Assembly: GCA_910586955.1 (NCBI GenBank)
Contig: CAJUMM010000063.1
Span: forward strand, 1 to 15,234
Source of the DNA: an uncultured Lachnospiraceae bacterium
GTDB lineage: Bacteria; Bacillota; Clostridia; Lachnospirales; Lachnospiraceae
Direction of reading: 5' to 3'
DNA: 15,234 nucleotides
This document shows, piece after piece, positions 1-7,030 of the stretch; within the stretch, counting starts at the first letter, position 1; every line of letters starts with the position of its first letter. The notes under the pieces are model-generated. The model was given only the letters and a program-made list of their open reading frames with translations, ran no database searches and had not been told where the DNA came from. The position numbers and the translations under genes were made by a program.

Positions 1-2216
1 TCTTCTTCCCGGGCCGCTTCTTTATGGCAGAGTACCAGACCGTCATTTTCACAGTTTAAAAGTCCGGAGTCATTCACGGAGGCAGGGCCGGTGTAATCGC
101 CGGTTACGCGGCCGCCGATTCCTCCTGTGAAAAGGTTCCCGGTTACCTGGGCATGGTTGATGCAGTCTTCGATTTTAACGGTTCCGCCGATCCGGGCATA
201 GCCGAAAACGCCGCCGATGCCGTAAGCATAAGTCTCCGCCGTTTCTTCCGGTTCCGTATCTTTGGAGGCCTTGGCAGGAACCGGAAGGAAGGCAGTGAGG
301 AAGCCTTCCACGGAGAGATTCCGGATCCGGGTTTTACCGGAATCCGTAAGAGGAAGCAGGGTGCCGTCTTCCCCTTCTTCTGCGAACACGCCGACCAGGC
401 CGCCGATTGCAGCCGGACCTGTGTCCCGCCAAGCACCGGTTTCCCGATTGGCCAGCCGGATATTCAGGGTCTTAATGTCTTTTTCCGTCACCGTTACCGA
501 AATATCTTCCAGGATTCCCTGGCTTCTTCCGCAGAGCATACCGATTCCGGATAAATGTCCGAAACCGCTTACGGGTTCATCCTCCGGTCCGGCCAGGTTA
601 AGGACCGGATTCTGCAGGGTGATATTGCGAATGGTACCTTCCGCTTCACAGAACAGTCCAAGATACCGGGAGTAGATACCGCCACCCGGATAGATTCCTT
701 CCATGACCGTGTCCTCCGGTACGGATTCTTTTCCAAGATGCAGGTTGGAAAGGCAGGAGCCGGAAGCGCTGCCTGCCAGGGTATGATTCCCGGCAAGCAG
801 AGGAAGGGAAGGAAAGTCCAGGGCTCCCGTTCCCGGAAGGTTACCTCTCCACTGAAGAAGGCGCACCTGTCCGTCTGCACCTGCGGTCTGCGCATCGTAA
901 TAGCCTGTACCGGCCGCCCTCCAGTCCATATTCCGTCCCGTCAGGGTGAAGACCCCTTCCTTATCCGGATCCGCAAAGCGGATGTTGGAAAGATGGCGGA
1001 AACGGGCGATATCTGCCGTGATTTCCCCGTTTGTTTCCTTGCTTCCCAGGGCAAAAAGGCTGTTTTCCGTGTTGGAGGTTACGGGACGGCTCTCCCGGTA
1101 TTCCCGGAAATCTCCCGTCATCCGGCTGTAATCCGCTTCCGCCTGAACTACCGCATAGATATCCAGGGGCTTCTTAAGGGAGGGAATCTGCTCCCCCAGA
1201 CGGGTAATGCTGGTGCTGCTGGTGGGAGCCAGGGGATTGGAAGCCCCTTCCCCTGCCGCCAGAAGGCTCTCCTGGAGAGATGCGGACATCATGGCGTCCA
1301 GTATCAGGGAGAAACGGCCGTTCTGATCGCTTCCGCCCTCCTGGTAATTCAGGGGAAAATCCCATAAGCCCAGGGATTTTCCCTGGCTGTCCGTCAGATT
1401 AAGGCGAGCGGTCTGTCCCCCGGTCCATCCCTGCTCCAGCAAAGCGGAGCGGTTTATCTTGGCGGAGAAAAGCTCCGCTTCGTCCTCTTTGCTATAAAAG
1501 GTGATAATAAAATCGATATCCAGATTATTGTGCCTGGAATTGCTGGACCAGTTTAAGGACAGAGTTTCGCTGTTGACCAGGTTGACGCTGGTAACTTTCA
1601 GCCGGATGGGCTTTAACTCTACCACGTTGGCCAAATCTTCCACGGAATAATAGCCCAGCAGGCGCTCCCTGCGGTTTTCGTAAGAGCGGTTTCCATCGGC
1701 AGCGCTGATGTTCAGGACCCCGTTTTTGTCGGTTCCCGTGTAGGAAAGCTCCTGACAGCGGGTTCCGTAAAAAGCAGAGTACACCTGGCCGGTTTCGATA
1801 TCGATCTCGATGGCTATGGACCCGCTTAAGAAGTCCTCGCTGTAGGCGCTGTCCTCCAGAAGAAGGCGCGCCAAATCCTGGGAGCCGCTTTCGGTTCCGC
1901 TGCGGCCGCCGTTCAGGGTCACGGCATAAATCCGGTTGTTTTTCTCGGTATCCGCCTCCGAATTTCCGAAGGTGCGGTTGGGCGTTCCTTTCTGAATGAT
2001 TTCCCGCCGGAACTCTTCCCATTCTCCGGAAGAACGGTACCAGGTCAGCGTGGATTCTGCCGCAAGATATGCGGTTTTGGCGTTGGCTTCGTTTTTGCGG
2101 AATTCCGCCAGTTTTATGTAATGGGAGGCCGTGGGTATGGCGATTGCTGCCAGAAGGGCCAGAATCACCAGAGTAACAAGTACCTCTATAAGTGTAAATC
2201 CTTTTTTGTTTCGCAT
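1..2216 (-). CDS. Large type IV prepilin-like protein with GLUG-like repeat ectodomain (partial, C-terminus off left edge)
   Basis: The minus-strand frame is open from an ATG at 2216 to the left edge, 738 codons with no stop. The N-terminus is a textbook class III signal: a short basic leader, then KKGFTLIEVL, with predicted prepilin peptidase cleavage after Gly6, Phe at mature +1 and Glu at +5. A hydrophobic helix follows to about residue 28. The rest is a long hydrophilic region rich in Ser, Thr, Asn and Gly. From about 520 onward it carries repeated glycine-rich units such as GIGMLCG, IGGLVGVFA and GIGGVFGYA, each followed by a short I-x-N/D-x-(S/C) strand. These resemble GLUG-type repeats, which form beta-helical surface domains in Gram-positive proteins. 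Major pilins are usually 130-200 residues, so this is more likely a minor pilin or pilus-borne adhesin (inference). An AAAGGA site lies about 10 nt before the start, and pilT ends 47 bp upstream. The C-terminus cannot be judged. Confidence 0.85.
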   Translation of the reverse strand, partial: MRNKKGFTLIEVLVTLVILALLAAIAIPTASHYIKLAEFRKNEANAKTAYLAAESTLTWYRSSGEWEEFRREIIQKGTPNRTFGNSEADTEKNNRIYAVTLNGGRSGTESGSQDLARLLLEDSAYSEDFLSGSIAIEIDIETGQVYSAFYGTRCQELSYTGTDKNGVLNISAADGNRSYENRRERLLGYYSVEDLANVVELKPIRLKVTSVNLVNSETLSLNWSSNSRHNNLDIDFIITFYSKEDEAELFSAKINRSALLEQGWTGGQTARLNLTDSQGKSLGLWDFPLNYQEGGSDQNGRFSLILDAMMSASLQESLLAAGEGASNPLAPTSSTSITRLGEQIPSLKKPLDIYAVVQAEADYSRMTGDFREYRESRPVTSNTENSLFALGSKETNGEITADIARFRHLSNIRFADPDKEGVFTLTGRNMDWRAAGTGYYDAQTAGADGQVRLLQWRGNLPGTGALDFPSLPLLAGNHTLAGSASGSCLSNLHLGKESVPEDTVMEGIYPGGGIYSRYLGLFCEAEGTIRNITLQNPVLNLAGPEDEPVSGFGHLSGIGMLCGRSQGILEDISVTVTEKDIKTLNIRLANRETGAWRDTGPAAIGGLVGVFAEEGEDGTLLPLTDSGKTRIRNLSVEGFLTAFLPVPAKASKDTEPEETAETYAYGIGGVFGYARIGGTVKIEDCINHAQVTGNLFTGGIGGRVTGDYTGPASVNDSGLLNCENDGLVLCHKEAAREE

Positions 2217-2263
2217 GATATTTCAGTCCTTTTTCATCCAGTTGTTATCCGAGACAAAAAATA

Positions 2264-3313
2264 TTATAGTTTCCGTTCCATGTCCTCCGGGGACTGGGCA
2301 AATTCTATGGCTGTCTGCCGGGTGATCTGTCCCTCCTGGAAAAGTTTCACAATAGCATCATCCATGGAGATCATCCCTTCCCTGCGCCCGGTCTCTATTA
2401 TGCTGGGAATCTGATGGGATTTTCCCTCCCGGATGAGATTGCGCACGGCCGTATTGGCGTGAAGCACCTCAAAAGCCGCCCGGCGCCCCTGGCCGTCGAT
2501 CCGCGGCAGGAGCTGCTGGGATATGACGGCTTCCAGCACGTTGGAGAGCTGCACCCGGATTTGCTGCTGCTGATGGGGCGGAAATACGTCGATGATGCGA
2601 TCTACGGTGCTGGCCGCCCCGATGGTGTGGAGGGTGGACAGCACCAGGTGCCCGGTTTCCGCAGCCGTAACCGCTACGCTGATGGTCTCATAATCCCGCA
2701 TCTCACCTACCAGGATCACGTCGGGATCCTCCCGCAGGGCGGCCCGGAGTGCGCTGGCATAGCTTAAGGTGTCCCGGCCGATTTCCCGCTGGTTCACAAT
2801 GGAGAGCTGATGGGAATGCTGGTATTCGATAGGATCCTCCAGGGTAATAATGTGAGCGTCCCTGCAGGTATTCACTTTATGGATAATGGCCGCTAAGGTG
2901 GTGGACTTTCCGCTTCCCGTAGGTCCGGTCACCAGCACAAGTCCCCGTTTCCTCTGGTAAAGACTGGAAACAGAGGCAGGAACCCCAAGCTCCTCCGGAC
3001 TGGGAATCCGGGAGGGGATCAGTCGGAAGGCCAGGGACACGGTTCCCTGCCTGCGGAAGACATTAACCCGGTACCTTCCTGCCCCCGGAAGGGAGAAGGA
3101 TTTGTCATACTCGCCTTTCTTCTGGAATTCTTCAAACTGTGCTTCGCTTAAAATATGCCGGGCGGCCTTAAGGGTTTCTTCGGCTGTCAAAGGCTCTCCG
3201 GGCATGGTATCCAGCTTCCCGTGAATCCGGAGCTTTGGCGGAAGGCCTGACGTCATATGTACGTCACTTGCCCCCAGCTTTTCTGCATAGGCCAGGATCT
3301 TATCCAGTTCCAT
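2264..3313 (-). CDS. pilT: Type IV pilus retraction ATPase PilT
   Basis: This 349-residue protein matches the normal PilT length and layout. PilT is the cytoplasmic hexameric ATPase that depolymerises type IV pili and powers twitching motility. Visible motifs, in order: the N-terminal ASDVHMTSG signature (15-23), Walker A GPTGSGKST (130-138), the Asp box ITLEDPIEY (156-164), Walker B DVILVGEMRD with Glu204 (198-207), the His box TGHLVLSTLHT (220-230), and AVRNLIRE (289-296), the C-terminal motif typical of PilT and needed for retraction. It lacks the long N-terminal domain and the zinc-binding cysteines of PilB assembly ATPases. The start is fixed by AAGGAGG nine bases upstream. The kinase gene ends only 18 bp before it and the prepilin-like gene follows after 47 bp, so all are probably co-transcribed. 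Partner assembly genes are not in the window. Confidence 0.96.
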   Translation of the reverse strand: MELDKILAYAEKLGASDVHMTSGLPPKLRIHGKLDTMPGEPLTAEETLKAARHILSEAQFEEFQKKGEYDKSFSLPGAGRYRVNVFRRQGTVSLAFRLIPSRIPSPEELGVPASVSSLYQRKRGLVLVTGPTGSGKSTTLAAIIHKVNTCRDAHIITLEDPIEYQHSHQLSIVNQREIGRDTLSYASALRAALREDPDVILVGEMRDYETISVAVTAAETGHLVLSTLHTIGAASTVDRIIDVFPPHQQQQIRVQLSNVLEAVISQQLLPRIDGQGRRAAFEVLHANTAVRNLIREGKSHQIPSIIETGRREGMISMDDAIVKLFQEGQITRQTAIEFAQSPEDMERKL

Positions 3314-3331
3314 CCGTGGGTTCCTCCTTTT

Positions 3332-4612
3332 TTACAGATATTTCACCCGGATCATCACATCCAGTACAAAGTTTCCCTTTTCCGTATAACATTTCATATC
3401 CCCGTCCAGACGTTCGGCAGCTTCTTTGACGGTGAACAGGCCAAAGCCGTGATCCGCATCCGGCTTGCTGGTAGCCGGGAGCGTTCCCTTTTCTACATAC
3501 AAATCCTCCGGACAGGAATTTTTCATGCGGATAATCAGATAATCCCTGCTGTATTTTATCTGGAGGGAGGCCTTCCGCTTTTCCTTAGGCAATGTTTCCA
3601 GGGCATCGCAGATATTTTCCAGTCCGTTGGACAAGATCTGGCACAGTTCCATATGGGGCAGGGCTTCCTCTCCAATCTGGACATTCATCTTTAACCCAAT
3701 GCCAAGCTCCTGGAATTTCTGGAAATAGTGAACCAGGACGGCATTGATATAGGGATTTGTACAAAACTGCCCGGAGAAAGTATCCATCTCCGAGTTTACC
3801 TGCTGTACATAATTCAGGGCTTCTTCTGTTTTCCCGGCAGAAAGCAAACCAGAGAGGGTAGCCGTATGGGCTTTCATATCGTGCTTCATTTTCCGGATCC
3901 GCTGCTGGTTCTCCAGCTGTATTTCCAGGGAATAATTCTGCTCCTGCAGAAGGCGTTCGCTCTGGAGCTTCCGGTAGACAAGAAGCTGCTGGTAGAAGGC
4001 AAAGAATATGGTGGCATAGTTAAAGACCATCAGGATCAATACCAAGATGCAGAGAAACACATCCTCCGGACGGCTGGTAATATTCACCGGGTAGTTGACA
4101 ACCAGAAACAGCAGGATATAGTACAGCATGGTCATGCCCGCAAAGATGCCCCAGCCCTTTTCCACCGCATCCTGGAGTTCAAAATAGGGTTTGCGCAAAA
4201 AACGGTAGGCACAGTATTCCAAAATGGGAAAGGCCAGAAGCCGGGTAATAAAAAGAAGGATATACTGCTCTCCTCCCAAATAAAAATCCACCAGATTGGT
4301 TACTGCCATAACCCACATACATACGGTGTCTGCCAGGCAGAAGGTAAAAAGAAATTTGAATTTCTTATCTGCGGAGAGCACATAAAAAAACACAAAGCTG
4401 GGAATGGAACAGGTAAAGAGAAAGACTCTTCCCAGCGCTTCTATTCCGAATTTTAACAAGCCCAGGAAATTTAAGGCCATGAGAATCCCCATGCCGGTGA
4501 CAGCCAGGACAATGGTTTTTTTCCTGGTGTAACGGGAACGGAATAACATGACAAAGAGAAAAATCACATGGATCATACACCAGAAAACTGATAAATCCCG
4601 CAAAAATACCAT
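3332..4612 (-). CDS. GHKL-domain sensor histidine kinase (AgrC/NatK-like)
   Basis: This 426-residue membrane kinase has six or seven hydrophobic segments between about 7 and 207. A helical linker follows, then a cytoplasmic kinase core. The phosphoacceptor is His244 in KMKHDMKAH, the short dimerisation pattern of Agr-type kinases. The N-box lies near NGLENICDAL (329-338, Asn333) and the G-box is DHGFGLFTV (387-395), so the ATPase looks intact. Family members usually sense peptides or membrane-active compounds and phosphorylate a LytTR regulator, here encoded directly upstream. The regulator stop TAA is followed by GGACAG and then this ATG, so the ribosome site overlaps that stop and the pair should be translationally coupled. 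The closeness of pilT (18 bp) suggests a role in pilus control, which is inference. The ligand is unknown, and no agrB or agrD gene is present in the window. Confidence 0.92.
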   Translation of the reverse strand: MVFLRDLSVFWCMIHVIFLFVMLFRSRYTRKKTIVLAVTGMGILMALNFLGLLKFGIEALGRVFLFTCSIPSFVFFYVLSADKKFKFLFTFCLADTVCMWVMAVTNLVDFYLGGEQYILLFITRLLAFPILEYCAYRFLRKPYFELQDAVEKGWGIFAGMTMLYYILLFLVVNYPVNITSRPEDVFLCILVLILMVFNYATIFFAFYQQLLVYRKLQSERLLQEQNYSLEIQLENQQRIRKMKHDMKAHTATLSGLLSAGKTEEALNYVQQVNSEMDTFSGQFCTNPYINAVLVHYFQKFQELGIGLKMNVQIGEEALPHMELCQILSNGLENICDALETLPKEKRKASLQIKYSRDYLIIRMKNSCPEDLYVEKGTLPATSKPDADHGFGLFTVKEAAERLDGDMKCYTEKGNFVLDVMIRVKYL

Positions 4613-4618
4613 CTGTCC

Positions 4619-5341
4619 TTAATCCACCTCCTCAAACAAAATTTCCTGGTAACGGTTTCTAACATTTGCGTAGTAACGCCTGGATATGGGAATGCAGTGT
4701 CCGGAAACCATCAGTTCATTTCCGTTTAGACGGTCTACCTGGTACATATTGACCAGAAAACTCTGATGGCAGCGGAGGAATACATTTCCCTGGACCTGCT
4801 GTTCCATCTCGTTTAATTTTCCCCGGCATTCCTGCACGGTCCCGTCTTCGCATTGGATGTACATGGTGTGTTCCCGGCTGCTGATAAACAGGATTTTGCT
4901 GTAGGGAATGGTTCCCGTCTGGCCTCGCCACTTAAAGGCCAGGTGCATCTCCCTATTCCGGGATATGCTTAAGGATACCCGTTCCAGGAGCTGCTTTAGG
5001 GCTTCCGGCTCTACGGGCTTCAGCAGGTACTGTACTGCATACAGATCATAGGCTTCCCGGTAAAAAGCGTCGCTGGAGGAGATAAAGCAGATTATGGCCT
5101 CCCGGTCTATGGTCCGGATCCGTTTTGCCAGCTCAATCCCGTTCATGGAATCGTCAATGTAAATATCCAGCAAGTATAAATCGTAGTGAATGCCGTTCTC
5201 TTCCAAATCTTTGAGCAGGCTGTCTGTGCCGTAATAAATGCGTGTCTCCTGATCGTCCACACAGGAGGAAAGATGAAGAGCATCCTTTTCATCGTCATCG
5301 CAGATGGCGATTCTGATACATGTGTTGGGTTTGGTACTCAT
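4619..5341 (-). CDS. LytTR-family response regulator (AgrA-like)
   Basis: This 240-residue regulator has an N-terminal receiver domain (about 9-122) and a C-terminal LytTR DNA-binding domain (about 135-236). The receiver shows the acidic cluster Asp15-Asp17, the phosphoacceptor Asp59 in LYLLDIYID, Ser88/Ser89 in FISSS, and Lys108 in LLKP. The LytTR half shows the usual FLRCHQSFLVN and ISRRY motifs. LytTR proteins bind paired short direct repeats and often control surface, toxin or peptide genes. The start has GGAG five bases upstream and sits about 55 nt downstream of an extended -10 promoter, so this is the first gene of its unit. The kinase gene starts 6 bp after its stop. I found no convincing LytTR binding repeats in the upstream region, so autoregulation is not supported by what I see. 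Confidence 0.94.
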   Translation of the reverse strand: MSTKPNTCIRIAICDDDEKDALHLSSCVDDQETRIYYGTDSLLKDLEENGIHYDLYLLDIYIDDSMNGIELAKRIRTIDREAIICFISSSDAFYREAYDLYAVQYLLKPVEPEALKQLLERVSLSISRNREMHLAFKWRGQTGTIPYSKILFISSREHTMYIQCEDGTVQECRGKLNEMEQQVQGNVFLRCHQSFLVNMYQVDRLNGNELMVSGHCIPISRRYYANVRNRYQEILFEEVD

Positions 5342-5401
5342 TTTTTCTCCTATTAGCTTCTTGTATGTATAGAAAAGCTCTTAAATCGTGCATTTGTATA
5401 C

Positions 5402-5410
5402 ATTATATCA
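5402..5410 (-). promoter_or_regulatory. Extended -10 promoter for the two-component/pilus unit
   Basis: On the minus strand the bases read TGATATAAT, a perfect TATAAT -10 box with the TGN extension. It lies about 60 bp before the response regulator ATG. No good -35 hexamer stands at 17-18 bp; a TTGACT further upstream (about 5453-5458) is too distant to pair with it. The extended -10 may compensate, or an activator may be required. The predicted leader is about 50-55 nt. Seen in sequence; activity is inferred. Confidence 0.6.
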
Positions 5411-5513
5411 TAAGATTTCTAACATGCTTCCGTTATTATTGGTGCGAAACAAGTCAATTATGTAACCTTACCCTCAGTGTACAAGGGGATCTGCTCTATT
5501 TCCAATCTGTTAC

Positions 5514-5564
5514 AAAAAAATGCCTTTCACCCCGGGAACCGTTTCCCGCCGGGATGAAAGACAT
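5514..5564 (-). terminator. Rho-independent terminator closing the nine-gene operon
   Basis: Read on the minus strand, a 22-nt arm (5564-5543) pairs with a 19-nt arm (5538-5520) around an ACGG loop. The stem has 19 pairs, including two G-U wobbles, and one three-base bulge. It is followed at once by a run of seven T (5520-5514, the first also closing the stem). It sits 71 bp after the stop of the last gene of the operon and upstream of the response regulator promoter, so it separates the two units. The plus-strand side has no comparable T run, so it should work in one direction only. Confidence 0.92.
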
Positions 5565-5635
5565 TTCTGTATTGTGGAAGTATACCTTAACGGACGGTCC
5601 GAAGGAGCTGTCATGGGGGGACCCGCAGGGTATTC

Positions 5636-6211
5636 TTAAATGGACAAAGCCAGTATCACCCTGCGCATATCCCCTTCCCGGGAGTCTCCTTCCGGCAGTT
5701 GGGATTTTTCTGCCGCCAGGGCGTCCACCCGGTCCAGGAATTCCTTCAAATCCTGGAAGATCTGCACCTCTGTCCCGGGAAAACCGTTTTGCTCCAGAGT
5801 CTTTTGGATATGCCCGTTTGCGTTTCCTGTCTTCGCTTCCCGCTGGGGCATATACCCGGCCACCCTGTTCCCGGCGATCACAAGAGCCGGAATGGAATAG
5901 CTGGCTTCGTAAGTGGTAAGTACCAGCTCATAGGCTGTCTCCATGCCCTCTGCGTGGGAGGCAATTTCTTCATAAAGATTCCTGGGCATGGATCTGCGTT
6001 TGGCAAACAGAATCACATTCACCAGTTCTTTGCAGGCCGGAAGGGAACCCACCACTGCTACAATGGTGAAGTAATTTTCCCGGGATCCGGTGGTAAAATA
6101 TCCCGTAAGGAAAATGGCTATGGGGAGAAGGAAGAGCAGGACGGTTTTGCGTATCTGCCGCTTTTTATGGGCGTCTGTGTAGCCGTAGGAGCCTTTTTCT
6201 GCATGGTTCAT
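5636..6211 (-). CDS. Small two-helix membrane protein of unknown function
   Basis: I do not recognise this 191-residue protein. Residues 1-23 are polar and basic (DAHKKRQIRK). Two hydrophobic helices follow at about 24-41 and 48-69, separated by a short loop, then a basic patch (AKRRS, 70-74). The cytoplasmic-looking remainder (75-191) has no recognisable catalytic motif. By the positive-inside rule, both ends probably face the cytoplasm with the loop outside. The start has GAGG ten bases upstream and lies 33 bp after the dehydrogenase stop. It is the last gene before the terminator. Codon use matches its neighbours, and steady frame and composition support a real gene. It may be a lineage-specific membrane protein. 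Confidence 0.75.
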   Translation of the reverse strand: MNHAEKGSYGYTDAHKKRQIRKTVLLFLLPIAIFLTGYFTTGSRENYFTIVAVVGSLPACKELVNVILFAKRRSMPRNLYEEIASHAEGMETAYELVLTTYEASYSIPALVIAGNRVAGYMPQREAKTGNANGHIQKTLEQNGFPGTEVQIFQDLKEFLDRVDALAAEKSQLPEGDSREGDMRRVILALSI

Positions 6212-6244
6212 GGTATCATATCCTCGTTTTGTATGGTCTGTGCT

Positions 6245-7009
6245 TTATAAAAATAGTTTCCCGCAAATTTCCACCAGCATCCCCTGGGGAAGCACCTTGG
6301 CGGCCAGATGCAGAAGCTTAATGGGGCATCCGTAAAGGGACAGGTTTTTCCCGGCTTCCCCGTCAAAGAGGGCTTTTCGCACCACCCGCTCCGGCCGGGC
6401 GAGAAAGGGCTTTTTCCAGGGACTTAAGGTAATGCCGCCCCGCCGGAAGAAGTCCGTATCCACAGGACCGGGGCACACGGAGGTGACGGTGATGCCGCGG
6501 TTTTTCAGTTCTGTGCCCAAAGCCCGGTCAAAGGAAAGGACGCAGGCTTTGCCTGCCCCATAGACGGCAAAGCCGGGCTGGGGAAGAAAGGCGGAGCCGG
6601 AAGCCATCTGAATGATCCGGCTGCCCCGCTTTAGAAAGGGCAGGCAGATCATGGTGACTGCGGTGAGGGCCCGGCAGTTTACATCCAGCATCCGGCAGGC
6701 ATCCCTCCAGTCCTGCTCTTCCACCGGACCGTTTTTGCCCCAGCCTGCACTGTTCACAAGAAGGCGGATCAGGGGCCGTTCTTTCTTAAGAAGGGCCTCC
6801 AGTCTTTCCAGGGCTTCCGTATCCGACAAATCCATGGGAAGGAGGCGGAGGGAGATTCCCGGAAGCTCCCTTTGCAGTTTTTCCAGGGCGGAAATATTTC
6901 TTGCCGGAAGCCAGAGCTCATCCAGGGAAGAGTAGGCGGCTGCAATCTGCCTTGCAAATTCCCGGCCTATTCCCGAGGATGCCCCGGTAATCAGTGCAAT
7001 GTACTTCAT
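6245..7009 (-). CDS. Short-chain dehydrogenase/reductase (SDR family)
   Basis: This 254-residue protein is a classical SDR by length and motifs, an NAD(P)-dependent oxidoreductase with a Rossmann fold. The cofactor loop TGASSGIG is at 8-15, the NSAG motif at 86-89, the structural Asn at 111, and the catalytic Ser137-Tyr150-Lys154 set in ASGS...VYGAGK, with the PG motif of the family near VCPGPVDT. The C-terminal part (SPWKKP to the end) is hydrophobic, as in the DltE/YqjQ-like branch, which may point to an acyl or lipid-like substrate, but this is inference. AAGGAGG precedes the ATG by four bases, a slightly tight spacing. It follows the YgiQ gene by 21 bp within the long operon. The substrate is unknown. 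Confidence 0.92.
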   Translation of the reverse strand: MKYIALITGASSGIGREFARQIAAAYSSLDELWLPARNISALEKLQRELPGISLRLLPMDLSDTEALERLEALLKKERPLIRLLVNSAGWGKNGPVEEQDWRDACRMLDVNCRALTAVTMICLPFLKRGSRIIQMASGSAFLPQPGFAVYGAGKACVLSFDRALGTELKNRGITVTSVCPGPVDTDFFRRGGITLSPWKKPFLARPERVVRKALFDGEAGKNLSLYGCPIKLLHLAAKVLPQGMLVEICGKLFL

Positions 7010-7030
7010 AGAACCTCCTTACAGCCGTAG

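Larger units (their letters stand above)
5342..5635. other. Intergenic region between the two minus-strand units
   Basis: This 294 bp stretch is the only sizeable gap in the window. From the right it holds about 70 bp of untranslated tail of the membrane-protein gene, the terminator (5514-5564), about 100 bp of A/T-richer DNA that could hold regulator sites, the extended -10 promoter (5402-5410), and the leader of the response regulator gene. I see no RNA gene, riboswitch fold or convincing protein gene in it. Paired TGTAAC and GTTACA words about 45 bp apart are present but short enough to be chance. Confidence 0.7.

Noticed and set aside
555..1367. Plus-strand open frame of 270 codons
   Set aside because: It lies fully inside the prepilin-like gene on the other strand. 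That gene has a clear signal and repeats, while this frame has no family pattern.
2264..3313. PilB-type assembly ATPase instead of PilT
   Set aside because: It has no PilB N-terminal domain or zinc cysteines, and it does have the AVRNLIRE motif and length of PilT.
3728..4456. Plus-strand open frame of 242 codons
   Set aside because: It is opposite the membrane domain of the histidine kinase and has no recognisable motif.
3332..5341. Complete agr quorum-sensing locus
   Set aside because: Only the kinase and regulator are present. I see no AgrB-like membrane protease or AgrD-like small peptide gene in the window on either strand.
5510..5614. 34-codon minus-strand ORF after the membrane-protein gene
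   Set aside because: It runs straight through the terminator hairpin and its T tract and has no ribosome binding site.
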